NCBI GenBank assembly: GCA_030512295.1
Contig: JAULSR010000002.1
Location: forward strand, 5,084,001-5,148,000
Source of the DNA: Bombardia bombarda
Taxonomy: Eukaryota; Ascomycota; Sordariomycetes; Sordariales; Lasiosphaeriaceae
Reading direction: 5' to 3'
DNA length: 64,000 nucleotides
Part shown: one piece after another, positions 46,574 through 58,527 of the stretch
How positions within the stretch are numbered: position 1 is the first letter of the stretch
Layout: each line of letters begins with the position of its first letter
Made by a program: the position numbers and the translations under genes
The notes under the pieces: model-generated
The model's input: only the letters and a program-made list of their open reading frames with translations
Database searches by the model: none
Told to the model about the DNA's origin: nothing

Positions 46574-48926
46574 GGATGTGTCGCGACGGCGCAATGCATT
46601 AGTAATAGGTCGTCGTGCAAACTTCGAACTTCAGTACGTCCCGACTCCTGAGGCACGTTAAGAAAAGGAAGGCGTTGTTAGATGGAGTAATGGAAGAACA
46701 ACAACAAGACGGGTCAGCTGGTGGAAGTGCAGGTCTGCATCCATGTGGCGTCGACCACTGCGCCGAGTGCGCGCCAAACAATGGCTCGAGAAGGCACCTA
46801 CCTACCTAGGTATCTAAGGTAGTCGGCGCATGAACTACAGGGATGGATGGAGAAGAGCAACAGTGACGTAGTGACCAGTTCGAGACAAAAAAAAAGTTTA
46901 ATTACCTACTATAGTACCTTAGGCAGACGACCACCACAACGGTCAATGATGAGAATAGTGTTTGTCTTGTCGCCAATATGTCTCTATGGATTGTACGGGC
47001 TCTTGATTTCCAAATCAGCGTCCCTCACACTATCCATGTATTTCGATATTTCCGGGCTGGGAATGGATCAAATCACGACGGTGGGCGATGGTCAGTGGTG
47101 GCAAGTTAGCCGGCAGGCGCGGCAGCAAATGACCTCACAAAGGTACTAGCGGCCCGGGTAGCTTTAGCTCGCCTATTCGCCGTGAACCGGGCTGTTTCCC
47201 GACGGAGCCACAGTATGGATACCTAGGTACTGATGCTATAGAACCATAGAAGTTGGTCAAGATAAAGAGGTGCGATCGCAATCGGCGCTCGACAGGCAAT
47301 TAAGTCTATGCCTTGCAGAAAGCTGCTCCTATCCAAGATCCGAGATGATCCAAGCTGATTGCAGGGCTGGGGCTGGGATCCCAATAACTGGGAATGCTGC
47401 AGCAGGGAAGACTAGTCCGCTTCAGGATTTTGCCCATCAAGGTACAAATGTATAGATGGACCAGAGATCTCTTCTGGAAGCTCAAATGCTCTTGGATTCT
47501 TAAAATGAAGCTGCGTAACGGGCAAACCGGACCACTCCTAGCCGCTACCCTGTTCCATATCGCATATGCTGAGATCAACAGCTCATGATATTGCCGGCTG
47601 ACAAAAAGGCGACTGACAGGGTGTGTAAGATAAAAATTTCAATGTCTAAATGATGATATCCCCGAGATTCATGCTGCCCCTTATCCCTGGACACTCAGCC
47701 ATCCTACCTTATTATTTCTCAGCCCGTTGAAGACGGGAAAGGCGCCCCGCCCCGTCGGCGCTGAGGTGGTCAGCCAACCAAACCCCTACCGCCACGGCGT
47801 TGACGTTTGAGATTGAATATTTCCCGTGTGGTAGGTGGTCATGCAGTGTGTCCTGTCAGCCCTGAAAAGCCTCAATCCAGCGGACTGGGTGCCTGGTTCC
47901 TGGGTGCCTGGGGCGGGAGAACTATGGCCACCCGACTACTTCGTACGCTAGGCAACGTAGCTGGAACCTGGGCCGACGCCAGCGAACCCAGCGAGCCCCG
48001 TTTCCAGACAACCTGGAAATGTCGTAATGGGGGCCGGTCGAAGAATGCCCTGCCTTAAATAGAGCCATCGGTTTCTCCTCGCATATATCAAGGTGTTCGT
48101 ACTTACGTACGTACTGTCGGAGGCGTTGCTACACAAGGCAAGATGCGATACCATATATGACTGAGTGCCGCTCATGCATTCATTCCTCAAACTGAACTTC
48201 CTCGTTTCGAGAGCTTCGGTCAATACTCGACTTACCCAAGCCGTGACACATCCAACACTCACGCAGGAAATTATTGACAACATCAGACATAAAAGACGAA
48301 TCCTTTGCGTTTTTAACCCAGCAGTTGTACAATAGGTGATATTCTAGTCGACTCGAGTGCAAGACTGCAAACCCGTCGGAGACAGTTAGCGACAGTTGCC
48401 CGATGCAGCACGAACAGCGTGGGCAGACAGGGTCCGCTTGGCTTCCCTTTTTGCGGGTCCGACACGATTTGCTTCCACACCACCCAGCCGCTTGCAATTC
48501 AGCGTTGGGGCGTCTGGGTCGCGCCCCGCATACGAATAATAGTATCCGTACCGCAGATAACCTTGCCAGAAGAAGGACACAAGTACTCATAATCACCCGC
48601 TCTCAGTGTCGAACTCTGCTGTCTTCGTCTCTGCCCACATCTTACGGCTGTTGGAAACTCGGGCACCCCTGTCGCGAAGTTGGGAGCTGGGATCGTCGTG
48701 CATTGGAAGTCAAACTCGAATTGGAGGACGACAGGTTGGATAGAACAAGGGGCAAAAGGTTGGACGTGGTAGTCCTGGACGTGTCGAACCGAGAGCGGAA
48801 GCGGCAGTTTTCTGCGGCCCGGACCCCTCTGAGACGAAGACACAGACGGCAAGACCAACACTACCACCACAACCACCACCACCACACTCATAGTGTCGAG
48901 GAGGCCGTCTCGGCGGCCGCCACTGA
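46574..48926. other. Intergenic region between divergent genes
   Basis: The membrane-protein gene (minus) and Erf4 (plus) diverge from here. TACCTAGGTA-like words occur at about 46797-46812 and 47220. The right end (48400-48926) probably includes the Erf4 leader and a first exon that I could not place. No other gene is supported. Confidence 0.5.
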
Positions 48927-50566
48927 CAGCTCGTCCCGACGGCTTCTCCCACGGCAGCAGCAGGCCACCCCTCGCGACCGACTGCGACCGCCGTAGATGC
49001 ATCGCCCGACCACACCTCCAGACAACACCATCAGCACCAGCACCCACACCCACACCTGCCCTCCTCACATCAACAGCCAGCAGCACTAGCCCCTACCCCA
49101 GCTCCCGCGACCCTCCTTCGCTCACGCAGAAACAGCCTGCTGCGAGGCGAATCGCTCCTGCAATCGCCTTTTCGCACCCGCGGCGCCGCAACATCGCTTC
49201 CACCTTCCGGTCCTCTCCAACACCCGCTACGCCGCTTGTCTGCCGCTCGTCTCTGGAACCCCACAAACTCGACCCCGAGACTTCCGCCGTCCTCGACAAC
49301 ACCTGCCCGCAGGAGACGTCCATCCACGCCCCCACCCCCATCCGTTCCTCTCTCCCTCCCCGCCCTCGACTTTACAAGCTATCCCGGCAACTCTGTTGGC
49401 GCCGGCGCCGGCGACTATCCACTGCTCACCCTCCCTGAACAGCGCCCGAGTCCTTCCGCACGAGCCAGCCTTCAGATCGAGCGAAGCGCTGGGAGCGAAC
49501 AGCGCGTCAGCGTCCCGCGATCCGTCCACCATTCGAGCGTCACGCCCTCCCCAGTCGAGGAACCAGAAGCAGGCCCCTCGTCTACCCGCGCCGAACCATC
49601 TGAGTCGGGAGCTGTCGGTCTCAGCTTCGGCTTCTTCGAGCCTCCGTCGGCCAGCAGCGACCAGGCCCGACATCGGGTCGACAAGGGAAAAGGAAAGGCA
49701 GTCATGGGTCCTCCGGGCGCCCAAGACAACAATTCTGACAGGGACAATGACAACACCCGGGACCTAGACTTGGAGCGCGGCCAAGATGGCGTCACCAATG
49801 ACAACAACCGCCACTCAACCACTTCGCGCAGGTCTGGCATTGGATCCGCCATCTCGTCGAGCAACTCGTCCATAATGGGCGATCCCGATCAGCAGGCGGA
49901 TACCGGTGAGGAATGGGGCCCACAGCATCCCTGCTATCCCCATCTGAACCCGCATGTCCCCGTCGATTCCCCCGAGTACGTCCACACGCGCATCATCCGG
50001 ATCCGGCGGGACTGGCTCTTGCAGGGGGACCTTGCGCCCACATTCTCGAACCTATACCCCGAGATACTGGACCCGGCCGGCGTGACGGAGCAGGAGTTCC
50101 GCCGCATCATCGATAAACTCAACGGCGAGCTCATCCCGACCTTCAGACCGTACAGCTGGAGAAACATCGTGGACGGCGTGCTGGGTCTCGCCACCGGATG
50201 GCTGTGGGAGGACTTTGGCCTGACAGGCATAAAATCTCGCCTCCAGAACCTCGAGAAATGGATAGAGCAGTGGAACTTGGAGATGGAGAAGACGATGGGC
50301 CATGATGAAGGCGCTACACCTCCCAAGATCATGCCCCTAAGGCGCACAGGATACATCACGGTAGGCTTCTTGTCTGATCCGATAGCTAGGCTGCCACGCC
50401 AACCATCTTTCGCCCCGTTGTGTACCTAAACTGATATATTTGCCTATAGCTCGATATCCAGATATCAGATCCAGAAATTGCTCCCGCACCGCCGAGTATC
50501 CCTGGCGATTCTCGATCAGGCCATCCGCCTGGAGAGCTTGCGGCAGCCACCGCCGACACAAACTAA
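48927..50566 (+). CDS. erf4: Erf4/Golgin-7-type subunit of Ras palmitoyltransferase (5' end unresolved)
   Basis: Erf4 (Shr5) partners the DHHC protein Erf2 at the ER/Golgi to palmitoylate Ras. Open coding sequence runs 48927..50360, then a clean intron (GTAGGC to CTATAG) and exon 50450..50566 to TAA. The Erf4 domain is clear from about 49910: YPHLNPHVPVDSPEYVHTRI, then IRRDWLLQGDLAPTFSNLYP, and a hydrophobic NIVDGVLGLATGWLWEDFGL. Upstream the frame encodes a Pro/Ser/Arg-rich region including DYPLLTLPEQR, which looks coding, yet the first in-frame ATG is at 49704. A TGACAG acceptor-like site sits exactly at the 5' limit (48924-48929), so an upstream ATG exon is likely. The minimum product from 49704 would be 257 residues. 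A short ATG frame at 48997-49089 overlaps in another frame. Confidence 0.85.
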
Positions 50567-51957
50567 TATTTCAACTTTGTTTTCTACTTTTCTTTACTTC
50601 ACCTGCTGCCATATTATTATACCCCTTACATTCTCTTTCTAATCCGTCTCTGCGACATGACTGATGAAATATCACATATCAAATATACATACCATCTTCC
50701 CCACCCCCCCCTCGTCTGGCTATTCTTTTTTTTTATATCGACAGGCTTTGCATTAAGGGATGGAGAGCGATAACCCCCATTGTTTGTATATTGATTGGTT
50801 TTGTACTTCTGCGGCATGAGCATGGCGTTGTTGGCTCCTGATGTCTGTTTTATTCTTGTTTCTATTTTCCTTTTTCCATAAAGAATGCGGTGGTAGACTG
50901 GCCCCACGGAAGGATGGATACGTGAGAAAGTTAATCGATTAATTAATTACCTGCTTTTGAGTACTGCGTTTTGTAGTCTGGGGTTTCTTTTGTGTTGGGA
51001 ATTGCGAAATGGATGGGGCTCGTATGGAGCTGGACTCGGAGTCGTTTCAGTGGGTAAACTTTACAATACTTACTAATCGTATAAAACTTCATAAGCGTTT
51101 TATTGCATACCATATAGTCAATTCCTTAGCAGTTCTGCATCATCTTCAATATTCCTACTTACCCTTATACGTGTCAAAGTGTTTCTGTTGGTCTCGAGTC
51201 AGGCAGTCAGTCGTGGGACGAAATCTCCTTACTTCATTTCGTCTCATCAGCTTAGTATACATTCGTCCATAGGTGTGTATACTTTTTACGTCTTATGGCA
51301 TAACGGGTAAAAGTCGTGGCGTGTTATATCAAGACTTGCTGGATGATAACCCTGTCTCCCTGCCAACAACGAACTAAGCCTATCTGCCAATCCCACCCAC
51401 CCCTTGAATCCACATCGACTGACATCAACTAACAGAAAGTCACGCCACTGCTGAAATCAAAAACGAGTCGCGGCTAAAACATAATAGGTAAGGTACCTAC
51501 CACTTGTTGTTGTTTCAAACCTTCTCTCTATCTACCTACATTACATTTCATACTAGCGAATATTATCATTTTCACATGTCTTCTTTACTCTTATTGGGTT
51601 TGTAACAATGTGAATTGCTGATATCAAGTTGCAGATACATTTGCTCGCGTCTGGCATGCCAGAAAGTCACAGACGCTCAATATATCCAAGCAGAATTATT
51701 CAGGCTGTCTACAGCTAAACAAAATGCCCCGCCAATAATTCCAGAATTTCCAACCATGCAGATACATAATTATCTAGAAAAACACTAGATCTTGGAGTCC
51801 CCGGAAGCCCATCCAGTATTCCAAACCCAACCCCTTCTACTCCATCCATCCAGAAGAGTAGTCCGTAGGTAGCAGTACTCCCGTATCAGAAACATCATCA
51901 TCAATAACAACCCACAAGTGATCCCTGCCTCCTTCCTCTCCCCTTCATTCAACACCG
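50567..51957. other. Intergenic, convergent 3' ends
   Basis: Erf4 (plus) and the acyl-CoA synthetase gene (minus) both end here. The sequence is AT-rich, with a T9 run near 50729 and a TAGGTAAGGTACCTACC word near 51486. No gene is visible. Confidence 0.55.
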
Positions 51958-53835
51958 TCATTGCTCTTCATGCACCACCCCGTTCTTGGCCCACTCCCTC
52001 AATACCGTCTTCTTGATCTTGCCCGTGCTCGTCTTGGGCAGCTCCCGCACAATCTCCACCTCGCGGGGTACCATGAACTTGCTGATGGAGCTCTGATGCT
52101 TGGCCCAGTCGATGACGTCCTGAGGGCGGAGGTCGTGTTTTCCCTCCTTGACCGTCAAGTAGGCCTTTGGCCGCTCGCCCCAGTGCGAGTCGGGCACGGC
52201 CACCACGCCGGCCTCGAGCACGTCCGGGTGCTCGACCAGCATGCTCTCGAGCGCGACTGACGAAATGTTCTCGCCGCCTACAATACAAAAAAAGGGGCCG
52301 AGGTCAGCAGGTCTTGCTTGTCAAAAGAATTTTTAAAAAAGGGGCTTACCGGATATGATGATGTCCTTTGCACGATCCTGGATCTGGATGCTACCATCGG
52401 GATGCCACACGGCAAGGTCACCAGAATGCAGGCCGCCGCCGGCGAAGAGCTTGCGGGTGGCCCCGGGGTCGTTGTAGTACGCCTTTGCGCAAATGTTACC
52501 AAAGAAGACGATCTCGCCAATCTCCTTGCCGTTCTTCTCCACGTCGATCAGAACGTCCTCGGGCTGGTCGGGCTTGACGATGCGCACGGGCAAGCTGGTG
52601 AGGAAGCCGTGGCCCTGGCGCGCCATCTTGGCGTACTTCTCGTGGGCGGGCAGGTCGTCCCACTCGGGCAGCACGTAGCCGCGCGTGATGGGGCCGTACG
52701 TCTCGGTCAGGCCGTAGACGTGCACCGGGTGCAGGTTGAGGTCCGTCATCTGCTCAAACAGGTGCGCCGTCGGCGGGCTGGCCGCCACCGTCACGCGCAC
52801 CGCCTGCGGCAGCCTCTCGGCCTCCTTGGCCGAGCACAGCAGCGTGTTGACCGTTGGGGCCGCGTTGAAGTGCGTGATGCCCTCCTCCTTGAGCAGCCGC
52901 CAGATGAGCGGGTAGTCGATCTTGCGCAGGCAGACGTGGGTCCCGCGCGCGGCGCAGACCGCCCAAGGAAACATCCAGCCCATGGCGTGGAACATGGGCA
53001 GCGTCCAGAGATACTTGGCCCGTCCGGTGGGCGGGTTCAGGCCCGACTCGACCAGGTTGGCGAGCGTGGCGAGGTAGACGCCGCGGTGCGTGTACACGAC
53101 GCCCTTGGGGCGCGAGGTAGTGCCAGACGTGAAGGGGATGGCGATCATGTCATCCTCGTTGGCGACCGACTGCGACTGCAGGTCGGCCCAGCCCTTGCCG
53201 CCCGTTGAGCGGTCGTGGTTCAGGCCCTCGAGCACTGCCTCGTCAAAGGGCCCGCATAGCTCACCCTCAGTAGCGTCCGTGTCCTTAATGGAGGGTTAGG
53301 TATCTAAATTCTCTAAGGGGGAGGGGAAAGGGGAGCGGGTGTCTTCTCAACTCACAAGGTCCACAATCACCGGGATTGCGGGGTGCTCTTTCCTGAAAGC
53401 GTCGATCAGGTTCACATACTCGGCATCGATGATGATGGAGTCGACTTTGGAAAAGGCAAAGATGTAGGAGATGTCCTCGGGCTTTAGCCTGATGTTGACG
53501 GGCACAATGACAGCGCCGGCGGCGGCAATGCCGTAGATGGACTCGAGAAAGGCGGGCGTGTTGGGGGCCAGCAAGCCGACGCGCTTGTAGCCCTTCTTGC
53601 GCAGGTAGTAGCCAAGGCCGCGGGCGCGGTCAGCGAGCTCCATGTAGGACCGCCTCAGCACCTTGTTGTTGGCCGTGACATGGTAGACGGCTTCGGCATT
53701 GGGCTCAATGGCGGCCGCTCTTTCGAGGAAGAAGGTAGGCGTGAGGCCATGAAGGTGGTGAGGGGGCTCGGCCGCCCGGGCAATGGGTAGAAGATGGCCC
53801 AGGACATTCCTGAGCCTGGAGGGTGCGCCCGACAT
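51958..53835 (-). CDS. AMP-dependent acyl-CoA synthetase/ligase (ANL superfamily)
   Basis: The enzyme should adenylate a carboxylic acid with ATP and transfer it to CoA; the substrate cannot be told from sequence by eye, though the fatty-acyl or short-chain AAE-type group fits best. The model is complement(join(51958..52277, 52350..53283, 53356..53835)), 577 residues, a normal length. Motifs are the phosphate loop PFTSGTTSRPKGV (210-222), LPMFHAMGW, YGLTETYGP, the hinge SGDLAVWHPDGSIQIQDRAKD and the C-terminal catalytic lysine in KTSTGKIKK (K558). The hinge is followed by GGENISS across the last splice junction, with phase preserved. The N-terminus (LRNVLGHLLPIARA) could be a mitochondrial presequence; the C-terminal EEQ is not a peroxisomal signal. 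No biosynthetic neighbours suggest a pathway. Confidence 0.93.
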
Positions 53836-55047
53836 GGCTGGCTCCTGTGTATTCCCTCTTTCTCTGCTCTTGTCAAAAGAGTGAAATGGAGAGAATGTAG
53901 TAGGTGCAGGGCCAAGAGACCTTGCTTCTTGCAAAAAGAAAAGAACAGAACACAAAATTCCCGGAATTCAACAATTGCAACAAAATATAGTACTACTATC
54001 GACTTTGATGTTTTTGACTCTCGGGATGGATTGTGAAGCAAGCGGCGGGGACGAACGAGTGAGAAGGGGGGATCGGAGCCACGAGAATAATGGACGGGGT
54101 GCAGGAGGCACAAGTAGTGATACCTTATACAATTAGCATAGAATTCAAGGCTTCAACCTAGGTAGGTACCTAGGTAAGGTATTCCAGGTTCCAGGTTCCA
54201 GGTTCCAGGCTTCCAGCTGTCCGGGCCCCATCCCCCATCCCCTCAGGTTCAACGTTCCTCGGATCTTGGGAAAGCGCGGCCGGCTGTGTGAGCCCTGTGT
54301 CTCCGCGCTCCGGCCATCCGCCCGACTCAGGCGCCCAGCGTTCGCTAGCCGCTTTCGGGAAGGAGTTTCCCCACCATCACACTATGACTATCGTGCTAAA
54401 AGACGCTGCCGCACCACAGCACTTTCGCGACGTCGCTGTATCTCGCGCCACAAGTCTCATTGTGACTGGCTACCGCGAAGCAAAGCAATGTCGAATTTGT
54501 TGACGCTGTTGATGGCTGGAAGTCCAATCTTCGGTCTATTTCCACATTGGGCGAATTTGGTGAGACGACAAACCCTGCAGACGGGAACTTCCACGCCGAT
54601 ATGCGGTCATGGACGCTACCACGGCTCTCCACGGCAAAGCGCTGCACGGGTACATGTACGACCTACCCCACAAAACACCAATTATTAGCGCCCGCCTCGT
54701 CATTCTCATTCTTGGAGTTGGGTGGCCAAGGGGTAAAAACTACCTTGAATTGGAAACAAGAATGATCACCCATTGGCAGAGACGCCTGGAACGTGTGGAT
54801 AGATTGCTTAGCTGCAAGGAAAATCCGGGGAAATCAACCAGTCTCGCAGGTACGTACTGGTCCGATTAAAAAGTAGTCTAATACGCACATAGCACACATA
54901 GAGATAGGGCGGCGGCTTGGAATATCAAGTCAGACAGCCACCCTAGTCTAACGTGCCTGTCTCGATGTACGGAAAGACCTACTTGGCAGCAAGTTTGTAG
55001 ATGTATTCTATGGTAATAAATTACCAAGTAATAAAGATACAGGACCA
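53836..55047. other. Promoter of the acyl-CoA synthetase and spacer
   Basis: It includes a TACCTAGGTA-like cluster at 54156-54180 and a TTCCAGG tandem at 54182-54209. Open frames up to 140 codons lack any domain and are rich in Arg and Ser. No gene is supported. Confidence 0.5.
54182..54209. repeat. (TTCCAGG)4 tandem repeat
   Basis: Four consecutive heptamers lie next to a CCTAGGTAGGTACCTAGGTA stretch, upstream of the acyl-CoA synthetase. Confidence 0.85.
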
Positions 55048-55931
55048 TCATGCTTCGGCCTCTTCGTTTAATCTGTTAACGACCAGGAGCGTTACACAAG
55101 ATCCCACAATGGCCAGCGCTATCGCCGCCATGACCTAAAGCCATAAGTAAAAAGGAGGCTGTCAGCTCATATTTCTCTCATTATTGTAGCATGGATATGC
55201 CGCTTACCGTTTGTGTTTTCCATCCAGTCTGTACAATAGCGGCCCGTCGGCTATATTTGTTGATAGTTCCTAAGTAGGACAGAGACATGGGAGTCAGTAG
55301 CAACCGAAGAAAAGAAGGGCAGTTTGGGGGACACGATAGCAACATACCGACGTAATTAGCAGCGCCTACGCCAAGGCACGAGATGGATAATAAGAGGAAG
55401 ACGATGCCGAGCGGCTTTGCTAAGCGCAGCTCTGTTTTGGTGGCCGTCTTACGCAGGTGGAAGGAGAGTACAATGGCAACCGAGACAATCGCCATGTAGA
55501 TGGAGAGTCGGAGGTACGAGAGGAAGGCTATCAACGGGGTTAATAATGGCCAGGCGAAGAAGAACTTCATATAAAGTTACACTTACTTCTCTCATTCGCG
55601 CAGTGGTCGCGGCAGTCGCTGCTCTCGTTGTCAAACAGGAGCGGTCCAAAAACGGGTGGCAGACAAAAAACGTTGTCATCGTCGGCACTGCGGCTGATGG
55701 CAGGAACGAAATGGGAAATATTTCTGTGTTAGCTAGTCTGTTTTCATGTTTATATGTGAATTTTGATGACTCTTATGGCTGGTTGTGTTACCCCCCCAAA
55801 TCTCCGATTTCGATAGGCTCTGTTAGAGACGTTGCGCACGTTGCGCATGGCGCACAGCATAACGACAACAAGCCATCTTCTTCGTCTTGTTCGTTCGCGA
55901 TAACGGCTGTCGATGTTGACCGCCGTGGCAT
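55048..55931 (-). CDS. DUF202 (YidH-like, VTC-domain-type) small membrane protein, five exons
   Basis: Function is unknown; DUF202 is the three-helix membrane domain also found at the C-terminus of vacuolar transporter chaperone subunits. The model is complement(join(55048..55134, 55208..55269, 55348..55527, 55587..55723, 55792..55931)), 201 residues, 606 nt. All introns start with GT, end with AG and are 57-78 nt. The DUF202 signature NERTFLSYLRLS (90-101) spans the second junction. Helices are at about 102-118, 131-151 (LGIVFLLLSISCLGVGAANY) and 174-193, with INKYSRRAAIVQTGW before the third. The N-terminus (1-89) is hydrophilic with a Cys-rich patch (CCAPCATCA). Because no exon is longer than 180 nt the gene does not stand out as an open frame. 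Phases agree at all four junctions, so confidence is high despite size. Confidence 0.88.
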
Positions 55932-56566
55932 TTTCTCTCTTTCTTTTTTTTCCTGAGGCTCGATCCTTGCTCTCGCTAGCGTTGAGAACTATATGATCAG
56001 GGTGCTTGCCTGAACGAGCAAATCGGCGATATTTGTGACAGCAGATGGCGCTCAAAGCTTAGTTCAAAAATCGAATAAGGAAGCCAGTATGTAAGTGATG
56101 AGATAAAATGTCGTTGCATTTCCTCTTAGTTGTGCCGCACCTCAACCATTCTCGTCCAAGGTGTCGCCATAGTTCCGGGTACGGCGTCGCCTGTCAAGGG
56201 TCCAGATCCACTTCACTGAAGATTGGCCAATCGTTGCTTGGGATAAATCCTGTAGTTATATTCCCCACAAAAACATGGACCACTTAGATGCAGACCTTTA
56301 GTACTTACGACTATCTGTTTATGAATGATTTTGGTTAAACCACGCTCAGTTTTGGACCAGTCTGTATTCGTAGTGGGGTTCGCATTTAGTGCTTGCGGCG
56401 GGCCATCATCGTCGCGTCTTGCCCAGTCCCACACGCGTCTCTGCCATCTGATCTATCTACAACCTTTCACACCCCGCATCACCACCTGCCAGCAACAAGA
56501 AGTATCCGCAAGGCCTCGATCCTTGGATCCCTTTTTTCACCAACAAAAGCCAGTAAATCACAAATC
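55932..56566. promoter_or_regulatory. Divergent promoter between DUF202 gene and RPA2
   Basis: The 635 bases separate two start codons facing away from each other. An MCB-like ACGCGT occurs at 56434 (CACACGCGTC), about 130 bp upstream of the RPA2 start. No further gene is visible. Confidence 0.5.
56434..56439 (+). promoter_or_regulatory. MCB-like ACGCGT upstream of RPA2
   Basis: ACGCGT is the MluI cell-cycle box bound by MBF-type factors that drive G1/S genes in yeasts, and RPA genes are known targets there. A single copy may be chance; position (about 130 bp before the ATG) is suitable. Confidence 0.35.
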
Positions 56567-57589
56567 ATGGGTATGCTCCCCTCGCTATCTACTAGCTCGC
56601 GACTTATCTCCAAAATTTCCCCACTAACTGATGTGCTTCGCTTCTTCCACAGCATCCTACGGAGGCGGCTACACAAAAACTAGCTACGGCGCTCAGGGCG
56701 GCGACGATGGCGGAGGCTTCATGGGCGCCTCGCAGCAAGGCAGCCAAGCCGGTGGTTCCAAGGTTCGTTAACAACCAAAGCCTCCCCCCCTCCCCCCCTC
56801 TCCTTCCTTCCGCAAAACCCAGCCAGCTAACGACTCTCCCCTGCCCCTCTCCAGAGCTACTCAGACGACTCCCTCCGCCCCGTCACCATCAAGCAGCTCG
56901 TCGACTGCGAAGAGGCTTACCCGGGCGCCGACCTGGGAATCGATGGTGTCCCCATCACCCAGGTAACCCTGGTCGGCCAGGTGCGCACCGCCAACCCGCA
57001 AGCCACAAACGTCACGTACCAGCTCGACGACGGCACCGCCCTTATGGACGTCAAGAAATGGGTCGACGCTGAGAAGTCGGACGACGACAACAACGCAGAC
57101 CCCAAGTTCGCGCCCGGCACCTACGTCCGCGTCTGGGGCCGCCTCAAGAGCTTCAACGGCAAAAAGCACGTCGGTGCCCACTTCATCCGCGCCATCGACG
57201 ACTTCAACGAGGTCAACTACCATCTGCTCGAGGCTACCTATTCGCATCTGTACTTCACCAAGGGCGTGCCCCAGCAGCAGGCGAATGGTGGTGATGCCGG
57301 TGGCGACAGCATGTTTGTAGATAACGGGTACGCGGGCACCAACGCGGCCGCTGCCGGTACAAGTGGCGCTGGGAACGAGAAGCTGGCTGGCTGCACGCGC
57401 AACGCGCGTGTCATGTACGACTTTATCAACAACTCGCCGGGCGGCAATGAGGGTCTGCACCTGAACCAGATCGCGAGCGGGACGGGCTTGTCGGTGCGCG
57501 ACGTATTAAGCGCGGCTGACGAGCTGTTAGGCAATGGCGTCGTGTATACCACTATTGATGACGAGACTTGGGCAATATTGGATTATTAG
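56567..57589 (+). CDS. rfa2: Replication protein A 32 kDa subunit (RPA2)
   Basis: RPA2 is the middle subunit of the heterotrimeric single-strand DNA-binding complex in replication, repair and checkpoint signalling. The model is join(56567..56570, 56653..56762, 56855..57589), 282 residues; the first coding exon is only four bases (ATGG), and the second starts with CATCCTACGG, giving MASYGGGY. The Gly/Ser/Tyr/Gln-rich N-terminus (1-40) corresponds to the phosphorylated region of the family. The central OB fold spans about 55-170 (PVTIKQL ... VTLVGQVRTANPQATNVTYQLDDGT ... YVRVWGRLKSFNGKKHVGAHFIRAI). A Gly/Ala-rich linker leads to the C-terminal winged helix (about 220-280, IASGTGLSVRDVLSAADELL). 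The frame is intact. It is divergent from the DUF202 gene. Confidence 0.96.
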
Positions 57590-58335
57590 ACTAACATGGT
57601 GGTTTTTGGTTGCGGTGGGTGGACAAGAGGAAAGGAAGTGTGCTGGGAATAGGTTCGACTTTTTGTTATTTATGAATGGGGCGGGTGGAGATAAAATCAT
57701 GGCGCTGGCTGGGCTTAGCACATATGGGCTTTTTGTTTTTGTCGCTTTCCTTCTATCACGTCTGTTTTATTTGTTATTTTCCGTGCTATTTGTCATCATG
57801 TTAGAGAACACAGAGATGGATATGATTACGGATGAGGCTTCCACCCATGCTTTCGGTCCTGATGCTTTACTCTCTGCTTGTGTATTATGTATTTATTTGG
57901 GTCCGGGTGTATAAATTGAACTAAACGACAATAGTTCGAGTCGCATCGTCTATTCATTGAGTACTGACATGATACCCAGCCTAGTATTTCTTACAAGAGT
58001 ATTTAAAAGCACGAAACGACCAAACGCCGTTCACCAACCACAGATATATATAGTTATATTCTGAATAAGTACCTCATGTAGAGTGCGCTAATGACAGGGG
58101 CTTGCTGAAGGAGACGTATACTAGCCATAGCAAAATAGGGGTAAGAAACTGATCATGGTCTGCCACAGGTTGAATGCAGCAACGAAGAAAAGAAGTATGA
58201 CCGAGTTGATCGATCATTTGGTGCCGGAAAGGATAAGGTTGAAAGGAGATTGCTGTGAAATGAAGAAAAGCAAAAAAGAAAATTACAAGCAAAAAAAAGG
58301 GGGTGCTCAACGAACTCTCCTCCCACATCCGCATC

Positions 58336-58383
<48 letters not shown>

Positions 58384-58527
58384 TATACCACGCAGACATA
58401 CGCACTCACACACAGTTGCTCAAGCTGCCGCTAATATCCTCCTCTTTCTCGGCACTAAAACCACCAACGGACCACGACGACGACACGGCATAACTACACA
58501 TATGTGTGATGAAAAAGACCAACACAA
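57590..58527. other. Intergenic, convergent 3' ends of RPA2 and GNAT
   Basis: Both flanking genes end here. It holds a (CA)n microsatellite at 58338-58376 and otherwise shows only short open frames. No gene is visible. Confidence 0.6.
58338..58376. repeat. (CA)n dinucleotide microsatellite
   Basis: An uninterrupted CA tract of 39 bases is present, with shorter CA/GCA continuation beyond it. Confidence 0.95.

Noticed and set aside
46574..46594. Longer start for the membrane protein gene
   Set aside because: The extra residues begin at a TTG codon; the first ATG in frame is at 46573.
52318..53208. 296-codon open frame on the plus strand
   Set aside because: It is antisense to the acyl-CoA synthetase and very Arg/Val/Gly/His-rich, as expected from a GC-rich shadow.
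53836..53955. N-terminal extension of the acyl-CoA synthetase
   Set aside because: The extended frame starts with TTG and has no ATG; ATG 53835 gives the normal family length.
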